This document shows positions 23,675 through 33,600 of a stretch of DNA of 64,000 nucleotides, one piece after another (within the stretch, counting starts at the first letter, position 1; each line of letters starts with the position of its first letter). The position numbers were made by a program, and so were the translations under genes. The notes beneath the pieces are model-generated. The model was given only the letters and a program-made list of their open reading frames with translations, did not search any database and was not told where the DNA came from. Origin of the DNA: Streptomyces ruber (GTDB lineage: Bacteria; Actinomycetota; Actinomycetes; Streptomycetales; Streptomycetaceae); contig NZ_BMQK01000015.1 in the NCBI RefSeq assembly GCF_014648075.1, positions 1-64,000 on the forward strand, in the 5' to 3' direction.

Positions 23675-25855
23675 TCACGGCTGTCGGCGGCGGGGCTCGG
23701 GGGGCGGGGCCGGCCGGGGTTCGCCGCTGCCGCCGTCTCCTCGCACCGACATGGCCGGCACCTGGGTGTCGAGGGCCTCGGACAGCTCGTCCAGCGCCTT
23801 CAGCAGGAGGTGTGCCCCGCGTCGTACGAACGCGTCGGCGCCCTGCCCCCGAGCCTCCCCGGGTGCGGCCTCCGCGTCCCAGGCCGCCAGCGCCTCGCGC
23901 GCCTCGTCCCAATGGGGCACCCGGCGCTCGCGCACGGCCCTCGCGCCCCGTTCCGTCGCGGTGCGCAGGGCTTCGGCGAAGCGGACGGCGGCCGGGACGG
24001 GAGGCGCGTCCCGGTCGGGGAGGTGGGCCTCCAGCAGCATGGCGACGCGAGCCAGGTGGGCGACCGCGTCCTCGGCCTCTTCCGCGGCGGTCCGCGACAG
24101 ACCGCGATGGCGTACGGGTTCGTCGCCGGCGCGGGCGACCGCGGTGTGCCAGGCCGCGCGGGCGCCCCGGCTCGCGAGCAGGACCCCGCGCACCTCGTCC
24201 GCGGGGCGCGCCGGGTCGGCGTACCGGTCGAGGACGGCCGCCCCGTACCCGCCCGCCGCGGCCAGCCAGTCGGCGAGGCGCGTGCGCAGCCGCGGGGTCT
24301 CCCAGGCCGGGTAGACGGCGTACGCGAGCATCGCGAGGAGGCCGCCCACGAGGGTGAGGAGCAGCCGTTCGGGCACCGTCTGCGTCCAGGCCTCGCCGCC
24401 CATGCCGAGCAGGAAGACCACGTACGCGGCGATGCACGCCTGGGCCGCCATCTGGCCGGTGCGCATCAGCAGGTACAGCAGGCCCGCGCTCAGCACCGCG
24501 AGGGCGCCCGACAGGTACGTTCCCGGGTCCGCCACCCGCACGATGCCCGTGGCCAGGGCGATGCCGATCAGCGTGCCGCCGAAGCGGGCGACCGCCCGGC
24601 TGTACGTCTGCGAGAAGTCGGGGCGCATGATCATGACCGCGGTGAGCGGGGCCCAGTAGCCGTGGCCGAAGGGCAGCGCCGCGCCGGCGAGGTAACCGGC
24701 GACCGCCACGGCGGTGATGCGGAGCGCGTGCCGGGTGATCGGGGAGTTCCGGTCGAGCTCGTCGCGCATGGCGCGCAGGGTGACGGGGACCAGGCCGAGG
24801 AGCGAGGGACGGTTGAGGGACCTGGTGTGCGGGTGGGTGCCGTCGGGGTGCGGGCGCGGGCCGTCGGCGTGCGAGCCGCCCGCCGTCTCGACGACGTCCT
24901 GGAGCAGCGTGGCGAGCCGCGTCGCCGCCCGGGCCGGCGGGCCCTGCAGGATCGCCCCCGTGTCCGGCGTCCGGAGCGCGGCGAGGGCGGCCGGCGGGAC
25001 CTCCACCTGCTTGCCGTGGCGGATCGCGGAGGCCGACGCGTCCAGGACGGTGGCCGCGGCGGCGAGGAGTTCGCGGACCCGGTCACGTGCCCGGCCCTCC
25101 CCCGGTACGCCCATCGCGGGGTCGGCGAGGGAGGCGAGGACCGGCCGGATGCGCTCGGCGACGAGGCGGGAGCCGCGCAGTTCGGCGGGCCGGGTGCGGG
25201 CCTGGCGGGCCGTCAGCCTGGCGGCGTCGCGGGCCGCCATCAGGGGCTCGGGATCGAAGCCGGCGATCGGGTCGTACCGGAGCCGGCGGGCGTAGTCGGC
25301 CTCGGCGGCCAGGGCGTCGGCGAGCGCGTCGCGCTGGGCGCCCCAGCGGCGTACCGGGAAGACGACGATCAGCGCCGCCTGCACCAGACCGCCGAGGATC
25401 ATCATCAGGCCGTGGCCGGCCGCCTGGGCCACCGAGGTCGGCAGGGTGACGGTGATCAGCATGATCGCCACGTTCGAGGCGGCGATCAGTCCGGTGGTCG
25501 GGCCGGCCGCCCAGGCCAGGCCGGCCAGGAACGTCCACACCGCCAGCAGCGCGAGGAACAGCGGCAGGCGGGAGATCGTGACGTAGCCGAGGAAGGTCGA
25601 CACGGCGAGGGTCGCCCCCGAGGCCAGGGCGAGTTCGGGGCGGGGGCGCCAACTGCGCTGGAACGTGGCCATGGCCGCCTGGAACGCCCCGAAGGCCGAG
25701 CTCGCCGCGGTCACGGGCCCGAAGGCCCACAGACCGAACGACATCATGATCGCCAGCCCTGCGGCGGCCCGCACCGCGACCAGCGGTTCGAGACGCCTGC
25801 GCTCGACCGTCAGCCCCGAGCGACCGGTCTCCTTCAGCGCCCGGACCCAGCTCAT
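23675..25855 (-). CDS. FUSC-family membrane protein (aromatic-acid efflux/YccS-like)
   Basis: This 726-residue protein has two blocks of hydrophobic helices (about residues 28-170 and 390-520), separated and followed by cytosolic Ala/Arg-rich helical regions. This is the FUSC/ArAE arrangement of fusaric-acid or aromatic-acid efflux proteins. The second block carries the typical GHGYWAPLTAVMIMRPDFSQTYSRAVARFGGTLIG signature. The substrate cannot be inferred. ATG 25855 starts just ahead of the first conserved segment; a GTG two codons earlier is the alternative. The C-terminus is disordered (Pro/Arg-rich). It converges with rpsN. Confidence 0.88.
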   Translation of the reverse strand: MSWVRALKETGRSGLTVERRRLEPLVAVRAAAGLAIMMSFGLWAFGPVTAASSAFGAFQAAMATFQRSWRPRPELALASGATLAVSTFLGYVTISRLPLFLALLAVWTFLAGLAWAAGPTTGLIAASNVAIMLITVTLPTSVAQAAGHGLMMILGGLVQAALIVVFPVRRWGAQRDALADALAAEADYARRLRYDPIAGFDPEPLMAARDAARLTARQARTRPAELRGSRLVAERIRPVLASLADPAMGVPGEGRARDRVRELLAAAATVLDASASAIRHGKQVEVPPAALAALRTPDTGAILQGPPARAATRLATLLQDVVETAGGSHADGPRPHPDGTHPHTRSLNRPSLLGLVPVTLRAMRDELDRNSPITRHALRITAVAVAGYLAGAALPFGHGYWAPLTAVMIMRPDFSQTYSRAVARFGGTLIGIALATGIVRVADPGTYLSGALAVLSAGLLYLLMRTGQMAAQACIAAYVVFLLGMGGEAWTQTVPERLLLTLVGGLLAMLAYAVYPAWETPRLRTRLADWLAAAGGYGAAVLDRYADPARPADEVRGVLLASRGARAAWHTAVARAGDEPVRHRGLSRTAAEEAEDAVAHLARVAMLLEAHLPDRDAPPVPAAVRFAEALRTATERGARAVRERRVPHWDEAREALAAWDAEAAPGEARGQGADAFVRRGAHLLLKALDELSEALDTQVPAMSVRGDGGSGEPRPAPPPEPRRRQP

Positions 25856-26062
25856 CGTCACCAGCCTACGGGCAGGTGGGGAGATACCGGGACATACGGG
25901 GTGACGTGCCACCTCCCGGCGGCCGGCCACTCCGGCGGGCGGCGTGAGGCCTCACCTGCCTCACCGGTATTACCTGTCTCACCGACCGCATTCCGCGCTG
26001 GTGTGCCGAGTGCTGACGCGTGATGATCCACGGAACACGTCTCACCTACTTCGGGGAATCCC

Positions 26063-26614
26063 ATGCGCATCACGCCCACCACCGTCACCGCCACCCTCGT
26101 GGCCGCGCTCGCTCTGACCGCCTGCGGTGGCGGCGGGGACGACGGGGACACCGCACCCTCGGGCACCGCGGCCGACGGGGCGACGGGCGCGGCCGCGGCC
26201 TGCCGGGCCGACCGGCTGACGATCGACTTCGGCCCCAGCAACGCCGCGCCGGCCGCCGGGGACACGGGCAACATCCCCGTCACCCTGACCAACACCGGCG
26301 ACACCTGCACGCTGCAGGGTGTACCCGCGACCGAGGTCCACAGCGGCGGCACCTCCTGGACGGTCGGCGGGCAGGAGGGCGCGGCGCAGCCCGAGCTGAC
26401 CCTGGACGAGACCGCGACGGCGTCCTTCACGATCACGTACGTACGCGGCGCCGCGGGCGACCCGGAGCGGGCCGTCCGGCCGGAGCGGGTGGAGTTCCGG
26501 CTCCCCGGGGACGACGCGCTCCAGAGCCACGACTGGCCGGACGCCGAGGTCGCCCTGGTGTCCGCAGAGGAACTGGAGATGACGGTGAGTCCGTTCCTGC
26601 CGGCGGGTGACTGA
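26063..26614 (+). CDS. DUF4232 lipoprotein
   Basis: This 183-residue protein starts with a signal peptide ending in the lipobox LTAC (Cys21), so it should be lipid-anchored outside the membrane. A Gly/Asp/Thr-rich linker follows. The DUF4232 beta-sandwich then runs from about residue 46 (CRADRLTIDFGPSN, IPVTLTNTGDTCTLQGVPATEV, then a sequence ending EVEFRLPGDD-like). DUF4232 domains are common in actinobacterial secreted proteins with no defined role. ATG 26063 follows a weak GGGGA. It is not obviously in an operon. Confidence 0.88.
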   Translation: MRITPTTVTATLVAALALTACGGGGDDGDTAPSGTAADGATGAAAACRADRLTIDFGPSNAAPAAGDTGNIPVTLTNTGDTCTLQGVPATEVHSGGTSWTVGGQEGAAQPELTLDETATASFTITYVRGAAGDPERAVRPERVEFRLPGDDALQSHDWPDAEVALVSAEELEMTVSPFLPAGD

Positions 26615-26684
26615 GGGGACCTCGGCGCCTCCGGCGCCTCCGACGTCCGGGATCAGCGCACGGCCCGGCCACGCCGGCGGCCGG

Positions 26685-27947
26685 TCACCGCAGTCGGGGG
26701 CGGCCCGCGAGCCGGGCGCGGTCGGCCGCCTCGGTGCCCTGCCGCCAGCCCGCCTCGTCGCTGACCCCGCGCACGCGCGTGGTGACCGTCTCCGGGAACA
26801 GGCGCGTGACCTGCTCGTGCACGGCCAGGTCACGCGCCGCGAGAACCGGCAGCAGGTCCGGCGCGGGCGCCGCCCCCTGCGCCGCTCCCGCCTCCTCCTC
26901 GAACTCCCTTCTGGACGCCTCCGTCTGCGCCTCGGCGACCGCCGCCAGACGGTCGCCGATCCGGTGCGCGTACGCCGCGAGGAACGACTGCCGGAACGTT
27001 TTCGTACGCTTCCTCCCGCCGGCCCTCTGCGCCGCCTCCGCCTTCGTCATCGCGGCCGTGGCCTGCACCAGGAGCGAGGTGTGGAGGAGTTCGACCGCCT
27101 CCAGATCGGGTTCGAAGCCCACGACCGTGGAGAAGCCGAGGGCCTCGTTCCACACCGCCTGGCAGCGGTTCGCGCGGGCGACCGCGTCGAGCAGCACCGC
27201 CTTGGCCGTCTCGTACGGCGGGTCGACGCCGATGCGGCAGGCTCCCGGCGCGTCGGGGTCGTGGGCCCGGGCGGCGAGCAGCGCCTCGTCGATGCTGTGC
27301 CGCGCCATCAGCTCCTGGGCCTTCGCGCTGAGCGCCTCCGCCTCCTCGGGGAAGCCCGTGGCCTCGGCCTTGGCGAGGAGGGCGCGGATGCGGGACAGCA
27401 TGCGGCCGCCCCCGCGCGTGTCCTCGCGCCCCTCCCCGCGCGCGTGCCCGCCCGGTCGCCGCGCGGACGGAGGCGCCTCGTCGAGCGGTTCGAGGGCGGG
27501 CAGGCGCAGGAGCAGCCGGTACAGCTCCAGCACGGCGGTGGCGTGCGCGAAGCGGTCGGTGCGCGGCGGCACGGACGTGTCGAGCACCGCCAGCTCCGCG
27601 AGCTGGGCTGCCCAGCGACGGCCGCGCCCGGCCCCGGCCTCCCCCTGCCCCTGCCCCTGCCCCTGCCCCTGCCCCTGCCCCTGCCCCTGCCCCTGCTCGT
27701 CGAGGATCAGCCGGGCGACGAGGCGCACGTGGAGGTCGTCGAGCTCGCGCCGCACGACGCGTACCACATCGGCGGGCTGCCACCCGCGCCGCCAGGCGGC
27801 GGCGACGAACTCCCGCCCCCGGCGGGCGGCTTCCGGGTCGGCGGACGGGTCGGCCGCGAGCAGCGAGGCGCCGGTGTCCAGGGCGGCGTCGGTGTCGGCG
27901 TACAGGGCGGCCCCGAAGGCGCGGTCCACCGTGCTGGTCGTACTCAC
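26685..27947 (-). CDS. DUF2786 domain protein with (Gly-Gln)9 tract
   Basis: This 420-residue protein carries DUF2786 near the middle (MLSRIRALLAKAEATGFPEEAEALSAKAQELMARHSID, about residues 182-220). A conserved region follows (ALGFSTVVGFEPDLEAVELLHTSLLVQA, then KTFRQSFLAAYAHRIGDRL) that is typical of its actinobacterial homologues. Function is unknown. A hexanucleotide repeat inserts nine Gly-Gln pairs around residues 86-103. It starts at GTG 27947 and diverges from the Clp_N/HTH gene across an interval containing two identical-type operators, so both genes may be controlled together. Confidence 0.85.
   Translation of the reverse strand: MSTTSTVDRAFGAALYADTDAALDTGASLLAADPSADPEAARRGREFVAAAWRRGWQPADVVRVVRRELDDLHVRLVARLILDEQGQGQGQGQGQGQGQGQGEAGAGRGRRWAAQLAELAVLDTSVPPRTDRFAHATAVLELYRLLLRLPALEPLDEAPPSARRPGGHARGEGREDTRGGGRMLSRIRALLAKAEATGFPEEAEALSAKAQELMARHSIDEALLAARAHDPDAPGACRIGVDPPYETAKAVLLDAVARANRCQAVWNEALGFSTVVGFEPDLEAVELLHTSLLVQATAAMTKAEAAQRAGGRKRTKTFRQSFLAAYAHRIGDRLAAVAEAQTEASRREFEEEAGAAQGAAPAPDLLPVLAARDLAVHEQVTRLFPETVTTRVRGVSDEAGWRQGTEAADRARLAGRPRLR
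27642..27695. repeat. (CCCCTG)9 hexanucleotide tandem repeat in the DUF2786 gene
   Basis: Nine exact copies of CCCCTG occupy 54 bases. On the coding strand this is CAGGGG, giving alternating Gln and Gly. Changes by whole units would stay in frame, so copy number can vary without breaking the protein. Confidence 0.95.
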
Positions 27948-27991
27948 GTGTCGATCGTGCCACGCCCACGGACGGACAGTCGGCGGCAGGC

Positions 27992-28036
27992 GTCAACCCA
28001 GGGTTGACGACCGAGGGGCGTCAACCTACGGTTGAC
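27992..28036. promoter_or_regulatory. Twin operators overlapping a -35/-10 promoter of the Clp_N/HTH gene
   Basis: Two palindromes of the form GTCAACC-N3-GGTTGAC lie at 27992-28008 and 28020-28036, 28 bp centre to centre. The right half of the first supplies a -35 (TTGACG, 28004-28009). The second overlaps a -10 (TACGGT, 28027-28032) at the ideal 17-bp spacing. The start codon at 28039 is 7 bases beyond the -10, so the mRNA should be leaderless. A bound repressor would block the promoter directly. Confidence 0.75.
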
Positions 28037-28038
28037 AC

Positions 28039-28785
28039 ATGACGACGAACCCCTCGGTCACGACGACCGTCCGCCTCGACGACCTCATCGAGGCCATCAA
28101 GAAGGTTCACCCGCAGCCCCTCGACCAGCTCCAGGACGCGGTGATCGCGGCCGACCACCTCGGCGACGTGGCCGACCACCTGATCGGCCACTTCGTGGAC
28201 CAGGCCCGCCGTTCGGGCGCGTCCTGGACCGAGATCGGCCGGAGCATGGGCGTCACCCGGCAGGCCGCCCAGAAGCGGTTCGTGCCGAAAGCCGAGGCCG
28301 ACCTCGACCCCAGCCAGGGCTTCAGCCGCTACACGCCCCGGGCCCGCAACGTGATCGTGGCCGCGCACAACGAGGCCAAGGCCGCGGGCAACCTCGAAAT
28401 GGTCCCCGCGCACCTCGTCCTGGGCCTGCTCGGTGAGCCCGAGGGCCTCGCGGCGAAGGCGATCGCCGCGCAGGACGTCACCCCGGACGCGGTACGCGCG
28501 GCCGCGACGGCCGCACTGCCGCCCGCGTCCGCCGAGGTGCCCGAACTCGTCCCGTACAACGCGGAGGCCAAGAAGGCCCTGGAGCTCACCTTCCGCGAGG
28601 CCCTCCGGCTCGGCCACAACTACATCGGCACCGAACACGTCCTGCTCGCCCTCCTCGAACTCGAGAACGGTGACGGCGTGCTCAGCGGGCTGGGCGTACG
28701 GAAGGACACGGCGGAGGAGAGCATCACGCGCGCGTTGCGGACGATCGTGGAGAAGGAGAAGGAGAAGGGCAACGAGAACGAGTAG
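28039..28785 (+). CDS. Helix-turn-helix protein with Clp N-terminal (Clp_N) repeats
   Basis: This 248-residue protein joins an N-terminal region containing a helix-turn-helix-like segment (SWTEIGRSMGVTRQAAQKRF, residues 62-81) to two Clp_N repeats (about 97-150 and 170-235: YTPRARNVIVAAHNEAKAAG, VPAHLVLGLLGEPEGLA, then HNYIGTEHVLLALLELENGDG). It has no AAA+ module, so it cannot unfold proteins itself. Binding of Clp substrates or adaptors together with DNA binding is a reasonable inference. No ribosome binding site precedes the ATG, and the promoter layout predicts a leaderless mRNA. The twin upstream operators suggest autoregulation. The C-terminus is Lys/Glu-rich. Confidence 0.9.
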   Translation: MTTNPSVTTTVRLDDLIEAIKKVHPQPLDQLQDAVIAADHLGDVADHLIGHFVDQARRSGASWTEIGRSMGVTRQAAQKRFVPKAEADLDPSQGFSRYTPRARNVIVAAHNEAKAAGNLEMVPAHLVLGLLGEPEGLAAKAIAAQDVTPDAVRAAATAALPPASAEVPELVPYNAEAKKALELTFREALRLGHNYIGTEHVLLALLELENGDGVLSGLGVRKDTAEESITRALRTIVEKEKEKGNENE

Positions 28786-28878
28786 GGGGCGAGGGGCCGG
28801 TCCGTCAGGAAGAAGGCGGTCAGGCGGCGAGCAGGCGGTCAGGCATCGTTGTCAGACCCTCCTGTCAGACTCGCCCCC

Positions 28879-30597
28879 ATGACCGGCCGCTGGGTCCTCG
28901 CGGAGGCCGAGGGGGGCGTGGACGTCGCCCCCCTCGGCCCGGACGGGCTGCTCGCGGGACCCGTCCGGCACGAGCCGGACCCGGTCACCGCCGTGCGGAA
29001 CCGTCCGCAGGTCACCCGCTGGGTGTGGCGGACGACGCCCGGGACGTACCCGCGCCTGCTCGCCGCGGGCGTGCGCGTCGAGCGGTGCTACGACGTGGAG
29101 GTCGCCGAGAACCTGCTGCTCAGCCACGAGGGGCGGCACGGCGAACCCCGCTCGGCCGCCGCCGCGCTCGCCCGGCTGCGGGGCACCCCGGTCCCGCCGG
29201 ACCCGCCCCAGCGCTCCGCCGACCCGGGCGCCCAGCCCTCCCTCTTCGAGCCCCGCCCCCTCCACGTCCCCCTCGAAGACCTCGTCGAGGTGTACGCGGA
29301 CCAGCAGCGGCGGCACTACGCCACCGACCGCCCCGACCGCATGCGGCTGCTCACCGCCGCCGAGTCGGCCGGCACCCTGATCGCCGCCGAGATGAACCAC
29401 GCCGGCCTGCCCTGGAGCGCCGAGGTGCACCGCCGGGTCCTGCACGAGCTCCTCGGCGACCGGTACGCGGGCGGCGGCGAGCCCCGGCGCCTGGCCGAGC
29501 TGGCCGACGAGGTGTCGCGGGCGTTCGGCAGACGCGTGCGGCCCGATCTGCCCGCGGACGTGATCAAGGCGTTCGCCCAGGCGGGAACCAGGGTCCGGTC
29601 CACGCGCCGCTGGGAGATCGAATCGGTGGACCATCCCGCCGTGCGGCCCCTGCTGGAGTACAAGCGGCTCTACCGGATCTGGGTCGCCCACGGCTGGTCG
29701 TGGCTGCAGGACTGGGTGCGGGACGGCCGGTTCCGGCCCGAGTTCCTCGCGGGCGGCACGGTCACCGGACGCTGGGTCACCAACGGCGGGGGCGCGCTCC
29801 AGATCCCCAAGGTGATCCGCCGTGCCTGCGTCGCCGACCCCGGCTGGCGGCTCGTCGTGGCCGACGCCGACCAGATGGAACCGCGGGTGCTGGCGGCGGT
29901 CTCCCGCGATCCCGGTCTGATGGAGGTCGCGGGCCGTGCGACCGACCTGTACCAGGAGGTCTCCGACCGGGCGTTCGCCGGCGACCGCGAACAGGCCAAG
30001 CTCGCCGTGCTCGGCGCGGTGTACGGACAGACGTCGGGGGACGGCCTGAAGCACCTGGCCGCGCTCCGCCGCCGCTTCCCCCGAGCCGTCGCGTACGTCG
30101 ACGACGCAGCCCGCGCGGGCGAGGAGGGCCGGCTCGTACGGACCTGGCTGGGCCGGACGAGTCCGCCGGCGGCCGGGTCCGAGGCCGCGGCGGAGGAGGC
30201 GGGCATCCCGCAGGACGAGGTTCCCGCGGTGCCCGGTCCCGGGAGCAACACCGGCACCGACGCCGACGCCGGTCAGGAGTGGACGCCCGGGTACGCCTCC
30301 ACCGACTCCCGCGCGCGGGGCCGCTTCGCCCGCAACTTCGTCATCCAGGGCAGCGCCGCCGACTGGGCCCTGCTCCTCCTGGCCGCCCTCCGGCGCACCC
30401 TGGCCGGCATGGCTGCCGAACTGGTCTTCTTCCAGCACGACGAGGTGATCGTGCACTGCCCGGAGGAGGAGGCCGAGGCGGTGGTCGCGGCGATCCGGGA
30501 CGCGTCCGACCTGGCGGGGGAGCTGACGTTCGGCCGGACGCCGGTACGGTTCCCGTTCACGACGGCGGTGGTGGAGTGCTATGCGGACGCCAAATGA
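28879..30597 (+). CDS. Family-A DNA polymerase-like protein (bifunctional 3'-5' exonuclease/DNA polymerase family)
   Basis: This 572-residue protein has the polymerase core of PolI-type enzymes. Motif A is VVADADQMEPRVLAAVSRD, the O-helix is in REQAKLAVLGAVYGQTSG, and motif C is QHDEVIVH. GTVTGRWVTNGGGALQIPK is the conserved template-binding region. The N-terminal 180 residues occupy the place of a 3'-5' exonuclease domain, but I cannot find an intact set of acidic catalytic residues there. It lacks a 5' nuclease. Its role is unknown but probably repair-related. ATG 28879 is chosen over a TTG 30 bases upstream. It converges with the SARP gene. Confidence 0.9.
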   Translation: MTGRWVLAEAEGGVDVAPLGPDGLLAGPVRHEPDPVTAVRNRPQVTRWVWRTTPGTYPRLLAAGVRVERCYDVEVAENLLLSHEGRHGEPRSAAAALARLRGTPVPPDPPQRSADPGAQPSLFEPRPLHVPLEDLVEVYADQQRRHYATDRPDRMRLLTAAESAGTLIAAEMNHAGLPWSAEVHRRVLHELLGDRYAGGGEPRRLAELADEVSRAFGRRVRPDLPADVIKAFAQAGTRVRSTRRWEIESVDHPAVRPLLEYKRLYRIWVAHGWSWLQDWVRDGRFRPEFLAGGTVTGRWVTNGGGALQIPKVIRRACVADPGWRLVVADADQMEPRVLAAVSRDPGLMEVAGRATDLYQEVSDRAFAGDREQAKLAVLGAVYGQTSGDGLKHLAALRRRFPRAVAYVDDAARAGEEGRLVRTWLGRTSPPAAGSEAAAEEAGIPQDEVPAVPGPGSNTGTDADAGQEWTPGYASTDSRARGRFARNFVIQGSAADWALLLLAALRRTLAGMAAELVFFQHDEVIVHCPEEEAEAVVAAIRDASDLAGELTFGRTPVRFPFTTAVVECYADAK

Positions 30598-30627
30598 GGG
30601 CCCGCCGGTCCGGCGGCCGCCACCGCC

Positions 30628-33600
30628 TCAGCGCCCCGCCAGCAGGTCCCGCAGCTTTCCCACCACCGACGAGTCCGTTCCGTCCAGCACCCGCAGCGCC
30701 GCCTCCCACTCGGCGTGCGCCTCCTCGGCGCGCCCCTCACCCGCCAGCAGCAGCCCCCACTGGTGCCGGGCGAGGCCGGCCATGTACTGGTCGGCCCGCC
30801 GCTCGGCGAGCTCCAGCAGCCGGGCGCACTCCTCGGACGCACGCCCGGTGCGGTCCAGCGCGCGCAGGGCGCGGACGAGCCCGAGCCGTGTCTGGGACTC
30901 CCCGCCCCAGTCCTCGTCGTCCCCGAGGATCGCGAGGCTCTGCTCGAAACTGCGGACCGCGTTGTCCGGCTCACCGAGCCGCAGCTGGGCGTACCCGATG
31001 TTGCAGTGCGCGGTGTGCCGTACGAGGACGCTGCCGGCGACCTCGCCGAGGGCCAGACTGCGCCGGTGGTGCTCGATGGCGGCCCGCGCGTCGGTGTGCT
31101 TGAGCAGATTGCCGAGGTGGCTGAAGGTCACGGCCTGGCCGTACGGATCGCCCAGCTGCCGCGACAGTTCCAGACTCTGCCGCAGCGTCTCCTCGCTCTC
31201 CTCGTACCGGCCGAGGCTCTGCAGCAGCAGTCCCCGGTTGTTGAGGCAGCGCCGGATGCACGAGACGGCGCCGAGCCCGCGCCACAGCGCCAGGCCCTCG
31301 TCGTTCAGGGCGAGGGCCTCCGTGAGCCGGCCCGACAGGAAGTGCAGCCCGGCACGGTCGGTGAGGGCGAACGCCTCGGCCGCGTCGTCACCCATCGCAC
31401 GGGCCACGTCCAGCGCCAGCCGCCCCAGCACGTCCATCTCGGCGAGCCGGCCGCTGCGCTGCAGGTACGGGAAGAGCCGGCGGACCAGCGCGGGCACCAG
31501 CGCCGAGGGGGCGGCACCGGGGCCGGTCCCCGTACCGGCCGTGACAGGCCGCGCGCAGCGTCTCACCAGGGCGACGATGCTGGGCAGCTCCTGGTCGCCC
31601 CAGGCGAAGGCGGCCTCGGCCGAGGGGAACGGGCGGGTGTCGGTCGGAGGCGCCTCCCCGGCCGTCGGCCGCAACCGCTCCTCGCGCTCGTACCCGGGCG
31701 GCAGCAGCGCGATCAGACTCTGGCGCGCGCGGTCCGCGTACCAGTGCAGAGCCTCCCCGACGACGTCATCACCACCGCCGCCGTCACCGCTTCCGCCGCC
31801 GTCACCGTTTCCGCCGGCGTTCCCGCCGCCGTCGGCGGACAGCTCGCGCGCGAAGTCCCGTATCAGGTCGTGCGGGACGTACCGGCCGTACGTCGTCTCG
31901 TCCAGCAGCGCCACGTCGACGAGCCGGTCCAGGGCCGCCTCGGCACGCCGTTCGTCGGTGCCGAGAAGACGCGCGATCAACGGCGCGCCGTACGCGGGGA
32001 GGTCCAGCGCGCCGATACGGCGCAGGGCGAGCGCGGCGTCGCGGTCCCCCTCGCGGTGGGAGGCGCGCAGGGCGTCGTGGGCGACCGCGAGGGACCGGCG
32101 CACGCTCAGGTCGTCGTACTCCAGGTGGTGCAGTCGCCCGTCCGTGGCGGCGAGCTGCCCGGCGAGCGCGTCCGGGGTGAGCGCGCGGCGCGCGGCGAGA
32201 CGGGCCGCGACGATGCGCAGCGCGAGCGGGAGACGGCCGGACAGCTCGACGAGCGGGTGGGCGCCGTCGAGTCCGTCACGGCCGGAGACCGTGCGCAGCA
32301 GTGCCGCGCTGTCCTCGTCGGTCAGCGGCGCGAGCGGGAAGCGCCGGGCACCGTCCAGCGCGGTGAGCGGGGAGCGGCTCGTCACGATCACCGCGCATCC
32401 GGGGCCCGCGGGCAGCAGGGGCCGTACCTGCGCGGCGTGCGCGGCGTCGTCGAGCACCATCAGCGTGCGGGTCGGCGCCAGTGTGGAGCGGAGCAACGCG
32501 GCCGCCGCGTCCTCGTGTTCCGGGATCAGACGCGGGTCGGTGCCGAGGTCGCGCAGCAGTGTGGTGAGGGCCTGGCCCGCGCCGACGGGGGTCATACCCG
32601 GCGTGGCACCGTGCAGGTTGACGTAGAGCTGCCCGTCGGGGAAGCGTGCCGCCAGCTCGTGGGCCACGTGCAGGGCGAGGGCACTCTTCCCGACGCCGGC
32701 CATGCCGCTGACGACGGCGACCGCCGGGGAACGGCCGGCCGGGGATGCACCAATATCCAGGGCGTCCCGCAGGGCGGCGAGCGTTTCGCTCCGGCCGGTG
32801 AAGTGGGCGGGGGCGGCGGGAAGCTGCGCGGGACGCGGCCTGTCGCCCGTTGCACGGCCGTCACCGGTGACCGCCGCGGCGTCGGCCCCGGCGGCAGGGC
32901 CGCCACCGGTGCCGGCGCCGACGACAGTGCCGTTCACGGCGGTGTCGGAACCCGCGGACCCTCGGATGACCGTCCCCGTCCACTCGTCCTGGAGGATCTC
33001 GAGATGGGCGTCGCGCACCGCGGGCCCCGGCTCCACGCCGAGTTCGTCGAGGAGACGGGCGCGCAGATCGCGGTGCACGGCGAGCGCCTCGGCCTGGCGC
33101 CCGGTGCGGTGCAGCACCAGCATGAGCAGCCGGTGGAACGCCTCCCGCAGCGGGTGTTCGGCCACGAGGGCGGCCAGCTCGGGCGCCAGGGTGGCCAGCC
33201 GGTCGGGCCCGGCCCCCTCATCGGCACCCGTACGCGTCCCGGCGCCGGAGTGGTGCGTGGCGTTCCCGGCGAGCCCCAGCTCCGCCTCGTACCGCAACTC
33301 CAGGGCCAGCAGCCGCGCCTCCTCCAGCCGTTGCCGGAAGGCCTGCCCGCCGAAGTCCTCGGGCAGTCCGCCGAGCGGAACCCCGCGCCACAGCGCGAGC
33401 GCCTGCGCGGTCTCGTGCACGGTGCCCGCCCAGTCCCGGTCCGCGTGCGCGGAGCGCGCGGCCGCCACGCGCCTCTCGAAGACCCGGACGTCCAGCTCTC
33501 CCTCGCCGACCCGCAGCAGGTACCCGGGCGGTACGGCCCGCAGCCGGTCCGGATCGTCCAGCAGCCGCCGCAGCCTGGTCACATGGTTGTGCAGTGAGGC

